The translations under genes and the position numbers were made by a program. The notes below the pieces were generated by a model. The model was not told the origin of the DNA. It saw only the letters and a program-made list of their open reading frames with translations, and ran no database searches. From the NCBI RefSeq assembly GCF_014642855.1, contig NZ_BMJB01000001.1, positions 2,976,001-3,040,000 on the forward strand: DNA of 64,000 bases, written 5' to 3'. Of the stretch, positions 35,149 through 43,993 are shown piece by piece. Position 1 is the first letter of the stretch, and each line of letters begins with the position of its first letter. The DNA is from Edaphobacter acidisoli (GTDB lineage: Bacteria > Acidobacteriota > Terriglobia > Terriglobales > Acidobacteriaceae).

Positions 35149-37659
35149 CTACCACCGCAAAGTAACCGTCTTCTCCTGATACCCCGCACCCGCGGGAAAA
35201 CTCACCATCAGCGGAAGCAACCCATCCGCCTTCGCATCCGACAAATCCGCACCATCCGCATGAACGCTCACGCGCGGCCCATTCACCCGCACCTGCATCA
35301 TCGTCGTCGATCCGCCCTCGCCTTCAAGATCAAGCCGCAACGACCGTCCCTCCCGCGTCTCGGCCAGCACCTTCATCTGCGCCGTCCGCGCGCCCGGCAA
35401 CGGAAGCCCATGCGGCACACTCACCTCAACCGCAGGCAACGCAAACGTAATCGACGCACCATCCGCCGCCACACGCGCGCCCTTCACATCCGTCGCCAGA
35501 TGCACCGCCGCACCCGAAACCATCTTCACCCGCACCACCATCTCCGCGCCGCGCCGTTCATACTCAACTGAACACACCGAAGCCCCCACATGCAGCCGCT
35601 CTACCTCAGCCGTATTCCAATCCGCAGGCAGATGAGGATCAACCATCACCACACCCTTCAACGCATCCACATCCACCCCAAACAGCCCACGCAACGCAGG
35701 CGTAATCACCATCGCCGACGACCACAACTGGTGGCTCGTGCTCCGCCCAAACGGCACAAAGTACGCCCCCGAAAGCAACTCCGTCACCGCACCCAAATCC
35801 TGAGTCGTAGTCATATCGGCGTTCTGCATCAGGTGCGCATACCCCGCAAGCGCACGCCCCGTGCGATACTCCGCCACCGAAGCCCACCCGGTAAACAGCG
35901 GCCACACCGACCCCTGGTGATAGCTGATCGGGTCATAGAACGGATCGCTCTCCGCCAGGTCGCGCACGCCCCAGTCCGTCGAAAAATCATGCGAGTCCCA
36001 CCGTCGAAAGCTCGCATCCGCATGAGCCAACCCCGCGCCACCATTCCACCACGCAATCATCGGAAACATCGTCGCCGTCTTGTCCAGCGTACCGTCGGCA
36101 TTGCGGCTGAAGGCATACGCATCAAGTTGCGGCTCGTAATACTCGCTCTCAATCTTCTTACTCAACGCATCCGCCCGCGCCGCCGCAGCCTTCGCTGTAT
36201 CCGCATCACCCATCAGCTCCGCAAGCTCGCCCATCGCCGCCGACCCTTGCTGATCCAGCAGCGCCAGATAGATCTCCTGATGCGGCATCCCCGAAGGCCA
36301 GCTCTCCACCCAGCCCGTCCCCTGCGAGTTGTCGTAGATGCCGTCACCATCCGTGTCATGCGTCGTCTCAAACCTCCACGCCTTCTCCACCTCCGCGCGA
36401 TGCTGCCGCAGAAACTCCACATCCCCGCTCGCCCGCACATAATCCAGCATCCCCGTCAAAAACAGCGGAGTCGCATCCGCCGCCGCATACATATACGGCA
36501 GCGACTTCCAATCCACAAACGCCGCCGTCTGCGAGTACTCGTGCATAATCTTGCCGTCCGCGCGCTGCCGCTTCATCAAAAACTCAAGCTCATCGCGGCC
36601 CAGCGCAAAGTCGCCAAACCCATCCACCGCATACAGCGTGTACAGAGCATCACGCCCAAAGAACCACCCAAACCCAGGCCGCGCCGAATCGCCCGACGAA
36701 TAATATCCAGCAACCATCGCTGTCTCGCCGCTCGGCTCAACCTTCGCCCGCAGTTGCTCAATCGAAACCTCCGCCCACGCGAAGTCGTCATCGAAGCGCG
36801 CATCCGGAGTCTTAATCGCAGTCTGCTCCGAGGCCATGCGCGCATACTCAGCCGCGTGCGCCGCATAAATCTCAGGAAGATCCTCATTCATCCGCACCAG
36901 CTTCTCCTGCAAAGCAGCCGTAGTCGCAGTCGCGTTCGTCGAACCCGCCGCCATCAGCAGCGGAAAATACCGCGCCCCATCGCGCTTCGGCTCGTAGTGC
37001 AGAACCAACTGCAACGGATAAAACTTCGGCTTCTCCTGATACGGCGCCATAATCCCCGGCTCCGTTCCCGGCATCGCCACCGCACCCGCAAGATCAGGAA
37101 AATCCGTGTGCAGCACATAAAACCCGCCCGCCGCCGACTTCACCCACTCACCCGAAGGCACGCCCTGCCCCGGCTGCGGCCACATCGGATGCATCTCCGG
37201 CGTGAAGCTGAACGTCAACTCAACCTTGCGCGTCGAATCAATCTGAAACAGCACCACCGCGCCCGCATCGCCACCATCAGGAGCAAACATAATCTGCCGC
37301 ACCGTAAACGCAATGTGCGAATACGTGATGACTGTGTGCGTAGGAAACACCTGAATCTCCGCCGCATCAGCATTCAGATCAATCGGCACCGGATAACCCT
37401 CAACGTTCGCCGAAATCGTAAAGTGGCTCAGCAGCTTCACCGGCAACACCCACGCCTCAAACGTCCCCTCCTGCTGCCCCAGCACCACACCGCGCTCACC
37501 CGCCACCGTGAACGGCACACCCGCCTCAACATGATGCCGAATCGCCAACCCACTCTCACCCAGCGCAAACGGAGCAACCGGATGAAACTCCGCCTGCGTC
37601 GAAGTCTGCGCCGCCACACCACCCGCACACATCATCAACAGCAAAGCCGCCAGCCTCAT
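35149..37659 (-). CDS. Secreted six-hairpin glycosidase-like protein
   Basis: The 836-residue protein has a signal peptide (MRLAALLLMMCAGGVAAQ). The (alpha/alpha)6 catalytic domain starts near residue 310: GWFFGRDALYTLYAVDGFGDF, DWKSLPYMYAAADATPLFL, TDWGVRDLAESDPFYDPISYHQGSVWPLFTGW in pieces, and GGG-free loops typical of GH15/GH63/glycogen debranching-like clans. Beta-sandwich domains lie at both ends. The likely acid residues are in GWVESWPSG and YDPISYHQGSVWP. GGAGGGTGC before ATG 37659 marks the start; 22 extra in-frame codons upstream are not needed. It converges on folP. Confidence 0.82.
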   Translation of the reverse strand: MRLAALLLMMCAGGVAAQTSTQAEFHPVAPFALGESGLAIRHHVEAGVPFTVAGERGVVLGQQEGTFEAWVLPVKLLSHFTISANVEGYPVPIDLNADAAEIQVFPTHTVITYSHIAFTVRQIMFAPDGGDAGAVVLFQIDSTRKVELTFSFTPEMHPMWPQPGQGVPSGEWVKSAAGGFYVLHTDFPDLAGAVAMPGTEPGIMAPYQEKPKFYPLQLVLHYEPKRDGARYFPLLMAAGSTNATATTAALQEKLVRMNEDLPEIYAAHAAEYARMASEQTAIKTPDARFDDDFAWAEVSIEQLRAKVEPSGETAMVAGYYSSGDSARPGFGWFFGRDALYTLYAVDGFGDFALGRDELEFLMKRQRADGKIMHEYSQTAAFVDWKSLPYMYAAADATPLFLTGMLDYVRASGDVEFLRQHRAEVEKAWRFETTHDTDGDGIYDNSQGTGWVESWPSGMPHQEIYLALLDQQGSAAMGELAELMGDADTAKAAAARADALSKKIESEYYEPQLDAYAFSRNADGTLDKTATMFPMIAWWNGGAGLAHADASFRRWDSHDFSTDWGVRDLAESDPFYDPISYHQGSVWPLFTGWASVAEYRTGRALAGYAHLMQNADMTTTQDLGAVTELLSGAYFVPFGRSTSHQLWSSAMVITPALRGLFGVDVDALKGVVMVDPHLPADWNTAEVERLHVGASVCSVEYERRGAEMVVRVKMVSGAAVHLATDVKGARVAADGASITFALPAVEVSVPHGLPLPGARTAQMKVLAETREGRSLRLDLEGEGGSTTMMQVRVNGPRVSVHADGADLSDAKADGLLPLMVSFPAGAGYQEKTVTLRW

Positions 37660-37773
37660 GCACCCTCCAGCTCCCAAGCTCACCAGTCTACCCGCAGCAC
37701 AAAGCAGCCCACACCAAATTGACATAACAACTCAAAGCCACGCCTCACCACCAAACGATAAAATCGTTCGCGG

Positions 37774-39711
37774 ATGCATCACCTCTCGCAAAACGACAAG
37801 GGCCAAAGGCCCGCTTCATACCAGCCTGGGGCGCAGCCCCAGGTGTGCACCCAAATAAAGCCCCAGAGGGCTGAAAGCCCGATTCATAGCTTTGTCAGAA
37901 TCACCCTGGCCGTGTCGGCAATCACCGCAACAATCTTCTGCGCTCAATCGCACGCGCAAACAAAACCCGCCGAACACAAAACCACCATCTCCCAATCCAA
38001 CCTCGCAGCCGCCAACGAAGCCTTCCGCGCCGGCTCCGACGCCTTCAACCGCAACGACCTCAAGACCGCCCACGAAGAGTTTGCCAAACTCGTCCACCTC
38101 GCACCCAACGTAGCCGCCGGCCACGCCGCCTTCGGCACCGTCCTGCTCGCAGAAGGCGACCCGCGCAAAGCCGCCGAAGAGCTGACCATCGCGCACAAAC
38201 TGAATCCAGCCGACGAAAACTCCACCACCAACCTCGCGCTCGCCTACTCGCAACTCCACGACTACACCCGCGCCATCGAGTACTTCCGCGAAGCCGAGCG
38301 AACCCAGCCACTCACACCCGAAGCCGTCCTCGCCTACGCCACCGCGCTCTCCGCAACATCACACACGGCAGAAGCGCAGCAAGTCGTCACCCGCGCGCTC
38401 GAAAGCTCACCAGACAACGCGCAGCTCCACGACACACTAGGCGCCCTGCTCGCCCAGCAAAAGCAATACGACCAGGCCAACGCAGAATTCCAACGAGCCA
38501 TCGCGCTCGACCCATCGCTCGCCTCCGCCCACTACCATCGCGGCTCCCTGCTGCTCGAACAAAACGACGCCACCAACGCCGTAGCCGAGCTCACCGAAGC
38601 CAACTCCCTCGTCAAAAACAACACCGACTACGCCATCCAGTTAGGCCTCGCCCAGCGTGCCACCGGCGACAGCGAATCCGCCATCAAAACCCTGCGCACA
38701 GCCACCGAGCAGGACCCGAAATCCATCGAAGCCAAATACCAGCTAGCCCTCACGCTGCAATCCAGCGGCGACCCACGCACCGCGCTTCCACTCTTCCAAA
38801 AGGTCGAAGCCGTGCGCCCGCACGACGCCTCCGTCCTCACCAACCTCGGCCTCGCGCTCGTGCAGACCGGCAACGCCAAAGGTGCAATCCCGTATTACAT
38901 GCGGGCCCTTAGCATCACCCCCACCAACACCACCCTGCGCGAAGACCTCGGCGACGCCTACCTCCAGCAAAGCGACATCGACCACGCCATCGAGCAATTC
39001 CGCAACGGCCTCAAAACCGACCCCAACAACGCCACGCTCCACTACGACCTAGGCCTCGCCCTCAAGCTCAAGGACACACCCGAGCCAGCCATCGCCGAAC
39101 TCGCCGCCGCCGAAAAACTCGCGCCCGACCTCCCCGACCCGCCCTACACGCTCGGCGTCCTCTACATGCAGCTAGGCCACTTTAGCGACGCCGTCACGCA
39201 GCTCGAAAAAGCCACCACCCTGCGCCCCGACAACGGCGACGCCTGGGCCCTGCTCGGCAACGTCTATCGCCAAAACAATCAATCGGACAAAGCCATCGAA
39301 GCACTCCACCGCGCCATCGAGCTAGAGCCCAACCAGCCCAGCCCGCACATCACCCTCGCTTCCATCCTCAGCGAACAAGGCGACCACGCAGGCGCACTTA
39401 GCGAGCGCAAGAAGGCCGCCGACCTCAGCCGCATCGCCGTCAACCGCCAGCGCGCCAACTTCGCCCTCGACAGCGGCAGCGCACTTCTCCGCAAAGGCCA
39501 GATAGCAGCCGCCATCACACAACTCCAGACCGCCGTCGCCGCCGACCCCACCTACGCCGAAGCCCATCTCACCTTAGCCGACGCGCTAGCCCGCCAGGGC
39601 CGCAACACCGAAGCCCGCGCCGAGCGCCAGAAAGCCGAAAAGCTCCTCGAATCCCAACCCAAACCCACGCAAGCAACTTCGGCCACACAACCGCAGGGAG
39701 AGCCTCGTTGA
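37774..39711 (+). CDS. TPR-repeat protein; N-terminus overlapped by a dispersed repeat
   Basis: The 645-residue protein consists of about 14 tetratricopeptide repeats from residue 65 to 625, with consensus A-x-x-x-P-x-x-x-A-H-x-x-L-G-x-x-L. A secretion signal (VRITLAVSAITATIFCAQSHAQ) lies at residues 41-62, not at the N-terminus. The first 40 codons are mostly a dispersed palindromic repeat (37801-37886). No in-frame ATG, GTG or TTG precedes the signal more closely than ATG 37774 (the GTG at 37912 is inside it), so either the repeat is translated or a rare start is used. Its stop overlaps the next start (TTGA). It probably scaffolds the CRTAC1 proteins. Confidence 0.8.
   Translation: MHHLSQNDKGQRPASYQPGAQPQVCTQIKPQRAESPIHSFVRITLAVSAITATIFCAQSHAQTKPAEHKTTISQSNLAAANEAFRAGSDAFNRNDLKTAHEEFAKLVHLAPNVAAGHAAFGTVLLAEGDPRKAAEELTIAHKLNPADENSTTNLALAYSQLHDYTRAIEYFREAERTQPLTPEAVLAYATALSATSHTAEAQQVVTRALESSPDNAQLHDTLGALLAQQKQYDQANAEFQRAIALDPSLASAHYHRGSLLLEQNDATNAVAELTEANSLVKNNTDYAIQLGLAQRATGDSESAIKTLRTATEQDPKSIEAKYQLALTLQSSGDPRTALPLFQKVEAVRPHDASVLTNLGLALVQTGNAKGAIPYYMRALSITPTNTTLREDLGDAYLQQSDIDHAIEQFRNGLKTDPNNATLHYDLGLALKLKDTPEPAIAELAAAEKLAPDLPDPPYTLGVLYMQLGHFSDAVTQLEKATTLRPDNGDAWALLGNVYRQNNQSDKAIEALHRAIELEPNQPSPHITLASILSEQGDHAGALSERKKAADLSRIAVNRQRANFALDSGSALLRKGQIAAAITQLQTAVAADPTYAEAHLTLADALARQGRNTEARAERQKAEKLLESQPKPTQATSATQPQGEPR
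37801..37886. repeat. Dispersed palindromic repeat, copy 2, inside the TPR gene's 5' end
   Basis: CCTGGGGC (37825-37832) pairs with GCCCCAGG (37836-37843), and GGGCT-GAA-AGCCC is at 37868-37880. The first part matches text at about 29389. It is translated in frame as part of the TPR frame if ATG 37774 is used. Confidence 0.6.
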
Positions 39712-41531
39712 ACCGGTCCCGCCGCAGCTTCCTCACCTCTCTCTCCGCCACAGCGCTCGTCCTCACCTTCGACGACATCCTCGCCCTCGCCGCGCCGCAG
39801 AGCACCATGCAGCGCCCCACCTACAACGCCACGCCGCACGCCGCGCCCAAGCAATTGCCCTCACCCGTCCTCGGCACACCGCTCGGCGTCAGCTTCATCG
39901 ACGTCGCCCGCCAATCCGGCCTCAACGCCCGAACCATCTACGGCGGCGAGCACCACAACAAATATCTCCTCGAAACCACCGGCTGCGGCGTCGCCTTCTA
40001 CGACTACGACCACGACGACTGGCTCGACATCTTCCTCGTCAACGGCTTCCGCCTCGAAGGCTTCCCCAAAGGCCACGAGCCCACCTGCCATCTCTTCAAA
40101 AACAATCGCGACGGCACCTTCACCGACGTCACCCAGAAGGCAGGCCTCGCCCGCAGCGGCTGGGGCCAGGGCTGCTGCATCGGCGACTACAACAACGACG
40201 GCTACGACGACCTCTTCGTCTCCTACTACGGCCAGAACGCGCTCTACCGCAACAACGGCAACGGCACCTTCACCGACGTCACCAAAGAAGCAGGTCTGCT
40301 CCAGTCGACCAAGCGATGGAACTCCGGCTGCGCCTTCCTCGACTACGACCGCGACGGCCATCTCGACCTCTTCGTCGCCAACTACATCGACTTCGACATC
40401 AAGACCGCGCCCATCCCCTCAGCCGCCGGCTGCGAGTACAAAGGCATCCAGGTAGCCTGTGGCCCGCCGGGCTTACAAGGTGGCAAGAACATCCTCTACC
40501 ACAACAACGGCGACGGCACCTTTACCGACGTCTCCGCGAAATCCGGCATCCTCGACACCATCGGCACGTATGGTCTTTCAGTAGCCGTCTGCGACTTCGA
40601 CAACGACGGCTGGCCCGACATCTACGTAGCCAACGACTCCATGCCCGCCACCCTCTACCAGAACCAGCACAACGGCACCTTCAAAGACAACGCCATCGAA
40701 GACGGCGTCGCCTACTCGCCCGACGGCAAACCACAAGCCGGCATGGGCGTCTCCGTCGGCGACTACAACCGAGACGGCTTCTTCGACATCGTCAAAACCA
40801 ACTTCGCCGGCGACACCGACTCCCTCTACCTCAACCTCGGCGACGGCACCTTCGACGACCGCACCTACCAGTCCGGCCTCGGCGTCAACACCCGCTTCCT
40901 CGGCTGGGGCTGCGGCTTCTTCGACATGGACAACGACGGCTGGCCCGACATCCTCATCGCCAACGGCCACGTCTACCCCGAAGTCGACGGCACCCAGGTC
41001 GACGCCCCCTACGCCGAGCACAAATATCTCTACCGCAACCTCCGCAACGGCCAGTTCGAAGATGTCTCCGCGAAAGGCGGCCCCGGCATCATGGAGCTGG
41101 TTCCCGCCCGTGGCTGTGCCTTCGGCGACTACGATAACGACGGCGACATCGACATAGTCGTCAACTGCATCAACCACACGCCGCAACTTCTCCGCTGCGA
41201 CTCCACCACCGGCCGCAACTGGATCAAGATCCGCACCGTCGGCACAAAATCCAACCGCACCGGCATCGGCGCGCGCATCACCGTCACCACACAAACCTCA
41301 CCCACAGCAAAACCATTCGCGCAGATCGACGAAGTCCGCAGCGGCGGCAGTTACTACTCACAGAACGACCTGCGTATCCACTTCGGCCTCGACCGCGCCA
41401 CAAAAGCCGACATAGAAATCACCTGGCCCTCCGGCACAAAAGACAAGCTCCCCAACCTCACCGCCAACCGTCTCTACGTCATCGAAGAAGGCGGCAAAAT
41501 CCTCAAGACCATGCCCATGGGAAAACCCTAA
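39708..41531 (+). CDS. CRTAC1-type FG-GAP/ASPIC-UnbV secreted protein, Tat signal
   Basis: The 607-residue protein starts at TTG 39708 with AGGGAGAG six bases before it. SRRSFLTSLSATALVLTF is a Tat signal. Seven calcium-binding-like FG-GAP motifs of form DxDxDGxxD follow (DYDHDDWLD, DYNNDGYDD, DYDRDGHLD, DFDNDGWPD, DYNRDGFFD, DMDNDGWPD, DYDNDGDID). A C-terminal ASPIC/UnbV domain includes NRTGIGARI and EVRSGGSYYSQNDLRIHFGL. Such proteins are exported in Acidobacteria and planctomycetes; the function is unknown. It overlaps the TPR gene by four bases and is a tandem paralogue of the next gene. Confidence 0.88.
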   Translation: MNRSRRSFLTSLSATALVLTFDDILALAAPQSTMQRPTYNATPHAAPKQLPSPVLGTPLGVSFIDVARQSGLNARTIYGGEHHNKYLLETTGCGVAFYDYDHDDWLDIFLVNGFRLEGFPKGHEPTCHLFKNNRDGTFTDVTQKAGLARSGWGQGCCIGDYNNDGYDDLFVSYYGQNALYRNNGNGTFTDVTKEAGLLQSTKRWNSGCAFLDYDRDGHLDLFVANYIDFDIKTAPIPSAAGCEYKGIQVACGPPGLQGGKNILYHNNGDGTFTDVSAKSGILDTIGTYGLSVAVCDFDNDGWPDIYVANDSMPATLYQNQHNGTFKDNAIEDGVAYSPDGKPQAGMGVSVGDYNRDGFFDIVKTNFAGDTDSLYLNLGDGTFDDRTYQSGLGVNTRFLGWGCGFFDMDNDGWPDILIANGHVYPEVDGTQVDAPYAEHKYLYRNLRNGQFEDVSAKGGPGIMELVPARGCAFGDYDNDGDIDIVVNCINHTPQLLRCDSTTGRNWIKIRTVGTKSNRTGIGARITVTTQTSPTAKPFAQIDEVRSGGSYYSQNDLRIHFGLDRATKADIEITWPSGTKDKLPNLTANRLYVIEEGGKILKTMPMGKP

Positions 41532-41809
41532 CCATGCCGCGCGCAGACTTCATCAGCCGATACTCTCCCACAAGCCGTCATCCTGAGCGGAGTTGGGCGC
41601 GTCTTTTGCGCCCAACGCAGTCGAAGGACCCCGAGGCCGCATCGGCAACCCATGCCGCTCCACCCTTTCAGCCACTTCAGTCTCAGGCCATCAACCTCAA
41701 CCTACACGCCACAGACCGGGTGCCCCATCTTCGCGACAGCTTTATCGTCGCTAAGGTGGGTTCGTCCCAGCCACCAAAGCTCGGGTGCCCCATCCTTCGC
41801 CCCTGGGGT
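41532..41809. repeat. Repeat-filled gap between the two CRTAC1 genes
   Basis: The 278 bases hold type C text (CATCCTGAGCGGAGTTGGGC at about 41580, hairpin GTTGGGCGC/GCGCCCAAC with a GTCTTTT loop) and type B text (GGTGCCCCATCTTCGCGACA at 41719-41738, ending near 41760). A second GGGTGCCCCAT is at about 41784. The reading frame stays open through it by chance, but the natural start is at 41810. Confidence 0.6.
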
Positions 41810-43531
41810 ATGCTGTTCTGCCTCATCCTCCTCACCCTCACCATCCAGGCTCAGCAACCCTACCCACCCACCACCGATCACGCCCCACCAGCCTGGTTCA
41901 TCGACGTAGCCTCCAAAGCCGGCATCCTCGTCCGCAACGTCAACGGCAGCGTCGACGACAAGCGTTACATCATCGAAGCCACCGGCTCCGGCGTCGCCAT
42001 CTTCGACTACGACCGCGACGGCTGGCCCGACATCTTCCTCGTCAACGGCACCACTCTACCCGGCGACAAGTCCACCCCGAACCCGCCGCCCACCAGCCAT
42101 CTCTTCCACAACAACCACGACGGCACCTTCACCGACGTCACCGCCAAAGCCGGACTCACCTCGACCGCCTGGGGCCAGGGCGTCTGCGTCGGCGACTACG
42201 ACAACGACGGCTACGACGACCTCTACATCACCGGCTACGGCAAGAACCGCCTCTACCACAACCAGGGCAACGGCACCTTCAAAGAGGTAGCCGAGCAAGC
42301 AGGAGTCGCCGGCACCGGCCACGAGTGGGGCACCGGCTGCGCCTTCATCGACTACGACCGCGACGGCCACCTCGACCTCGCCGTCGCCAACTACGTCCAC
42401 TTCGACCTCGCCACCACACCAGCGCCCGGCGCAACCTCAGGCTGCATGTGGAAGGGCGTCGCCGTCATGTGCGGTCCGCGCGGCCTCGCCAGCGCGCCCA
42501 ATATCCTCTACCACAACCTCGGCAACGGTAAATTCGAAGACGTCAGCAAAGCCAGCGGCATCCAGAACACCAACGGCCACTACTGCTTCTCCATCACCAC
42601 GCTCGACTACAACGACGACGGCTGGCCCGACATCTACGTCGCCTGCGACTCCACCCCGGCCATCCTCTACCGCAACAACCACAACGGCACCTTCACCGAC
42701 GTAGCCGAAGACTCGGGCGTCGCCTTCAACGAAGACGGCCGCGAGCAAGCTGGCATGGGCTCCACCTCCGCCGACTACGACGGCGACGGCCGCCTCGACC
42801 TCTTCAAGACCAACTTCTCCGACGACACCGCCACCCTCTACCGCAACAACGGCGACGGCACCTACACCGACCAGACCTTCCCCGCCGGCCTCGGCATCAA
42901 CACCGACGACCTCGGCTGGGGAGCCATGTTCGCCGACGTCGACAACGACGGCTGGCCCGACATCCTCGTCGTCAACGGTCACGTCTACCCGGAGGTCGAT
43001 TCAGCCCATCTCGGCTCCAAATACCGCGAGCCGCGCCTGCTCTACTCGAACCTCGGCAACGGAAAATTCAAAGACCTGAGCAAAACCTCCGGCCCCGCGC
43101 TCACCGACCCGCGCTCCAGCCGTGGCCTCGCCACCGGCGACCTCTTCAACGACGGCCGTGTCGATGCCGTCATCAACAACCTCAGCGACTACCCCATGCT
43201 GCTCGTCAACATGGCGAAGAACACAAACCACTGGATCGAGTTCAATCTCGTCGGCACCACCTCCAACCGCGACGCCATTGGCGCGCGCGTCACCATGCAC
43301 ACCGCCAAACGCATCTTCGTCAACGAAGTCCGCTCAGGCTCCAGCTACAACTCCTCCAGCGACCTGCGCCTCCACTTCGGCTTAGGCGCCGAGACCGAAA
43401 TCAAAACCCTCGAAGTCCGCTGGCCCAACGGCGAAACCGAATCCTTCACCCCACCCGCAAAAGTCGACCAAATCCTCACCCTCACCGAAGGCAAAGGCCA
43501 CCCCGCCCAAACCGCAGCCGCCCCAAAATAG
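41810..43531 (+). CDS. Second CRTAC1-type FG-GAP/ASPIC-UnbV secreted protein
   Basis: The 573-residue protein has a signal peptide (MLFCLILLTLTIQAQQ), the reason I start it at ATG 41810 rather than at an in-frame ATG at 41534. Seven DxDxDGxxD-type motifs are visible (DYDRDGWPD, DYDNDGYDD, DYDRDGHLD, DYNDDGWPD, DYDGDGRLD, DVDNDGWPD, DLFNDGRVD), then NRDAIGARV and EVRSGSSYNSSSDLRLHFGL as ASPIC/UnbV. Its closest relative is the upstream gene, so this is a tandem duplication. The signal is Sec-like rather than Tat, unlike its paralogue. Confidence 0.88.
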   Translation: MLFCLILLTLTIQAQQPYPPTTDHAPPAWFIDVASKAGILVRNVNGSVDDKRYIIEATGSGVAIFDYDRDGWPDIFLVNGTTLPGDKSTPNPPPTSHLFHNNHDGTFTDVTAKAGLTSTAWGQGVCVGDYDNDGYDDLYITGYGKNRLYHNQGNGTFKEVAEQAGVAGTGHEWGTGCAFIDYDRDGHLDLAVANYVHFDLATTPAPGATSGCMWKGVAVMCGPRGLASAPNILYHNLGNGKFEDVSKASGIQNTNGHYCFSITTLDYNDDGWPDIYVACDSTPAILYRNNHNGTFTDVAEDSGVAFNEDGREQAGMGSTSADYDGDGRLDLFKTNFSDDTATLYRNNGDGTYTDQTFPAGLGINTDDLGWGAMFADVDNDGWPDILVVNGHVYPEVDSAHLGSKYREPRLLYSNLGNGKFKDLSKTSGPALTDPRSSRGLATGDLFNDGRVDAVINNLSDYPMLLVNMAKNTNHWIEFNLVGTTSNRDAIGARVTMHTAKRIFVNEVRSGSSYNSSSDLRLHFGLGAETEIKTLEVRWPNGETESFTPPAKVDQILTLTEGKGHPAQTAAAPK

Positions 43532-43560
43532 CAGGATTCCCTTTTGCATTACCATTCCGC

Positions 43561-43584
43561 ACCCTGAGCGAAGTCGAACGGGGG
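43561..43584. repeat. Type C dispersed repeat (CCTGAGCGAAGTCGAA), copy C3
   Basis: ACCCTGAGCGAAGTCGAACG (43561-43580) matches the related text at 44760-44779 and, in part, at 41579-41633. Confidence 0.5.
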
Positions 43585-43622
43585 GGAATCTGCTGTTTCC
43601 TTCCTCACCCACAACAATTCCC

Positions 43623-43651
43623 TTGATTTAACCTATTTCTTCGCATATATT
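43623..43651 (+). promoter_or_regulatory. Promoter with TSS at or near the padR start codon
   Basis: TTGATT (43623-43628), 17-bp spacer, TATATT (43646-43651). The ATG at 43658 follows the -10 by only six bases, which leaves no room for a 5' leader. No ribosome site is present. Confidence 0.55.
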
Positions 43652-43657
43652 GAAGAT

Positions 43658-43993
43658 ATGGCGAAGCAGAACTATCTCGGCGAGTTCGAGCTCATGGTTC
43701 TACTCACCATTGCCCGTCTGGGAGAGGAAGCGTATGGTGTTCCACTGGCTCGGGAACTGACCGCCATGCGTGGCCGCGATGTCGCCGTCGGCAGCGTCTA
43801 CGCGGCGCTAGAGCGGCTGGAAGACAAGGGCCTCATCTCATCGACTCTCGGCGAAGCAACGCCGGAACGGGGTGGCCGGGCGAAGCGATATTTTCGCATC
43901 ACAGAGCAGGGCCTTCGCTCCGTTCACGAAACCCGCGAAGTGCTCAATAAGTTGTGGGGATCTCTACCCTTGCCAGGAGAAACCACCTTATGA
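43658..43993 (+). CDS. PadR-family transcriptional regulator
   Basis: The 111-residue winged-helix protein matches PadR: GEFELMVLLTIARLGEEAYGVPLARELT, VAVGSVYAALERLEDKGLISS, ERGGRAKRYFRITEQG, then a short C-terminal helix. It probably represses its own operon in response to a small molecule. It overlaps the following gene by ATGA (43990-43993). In Acidobacteria such regulators usually precede ADOP-type ABC permeases; here the partner is a shorter membrane protein. Its promoter is compatible with a leaderless transcript. Confidence 0.87.
   Translation: MAKQNYLGEFELMVLLTIARLGEEAYGVPLARELTAMRGRDVAVGSVYAALERLEDKGLISSTLGEATPERGGRAKRYFRITEQGLRSVHETREVLNKLWGSLPLPGETTL

Noticed and set aside
35590-37722. 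710-codon plus-strand frame opposite the six-hairpin glycosidase
   Set aside because: It is Arg/His/Pro-rich with no domain; the minus-strand protein has a signal peptide and glycosidase motifs.
41534-41809. N-terminal extension of the second CRTAC1 protein
   Set aside because: The stretch is made of dispersed repeats, and a clear signal peptide begins at ATG 41810.
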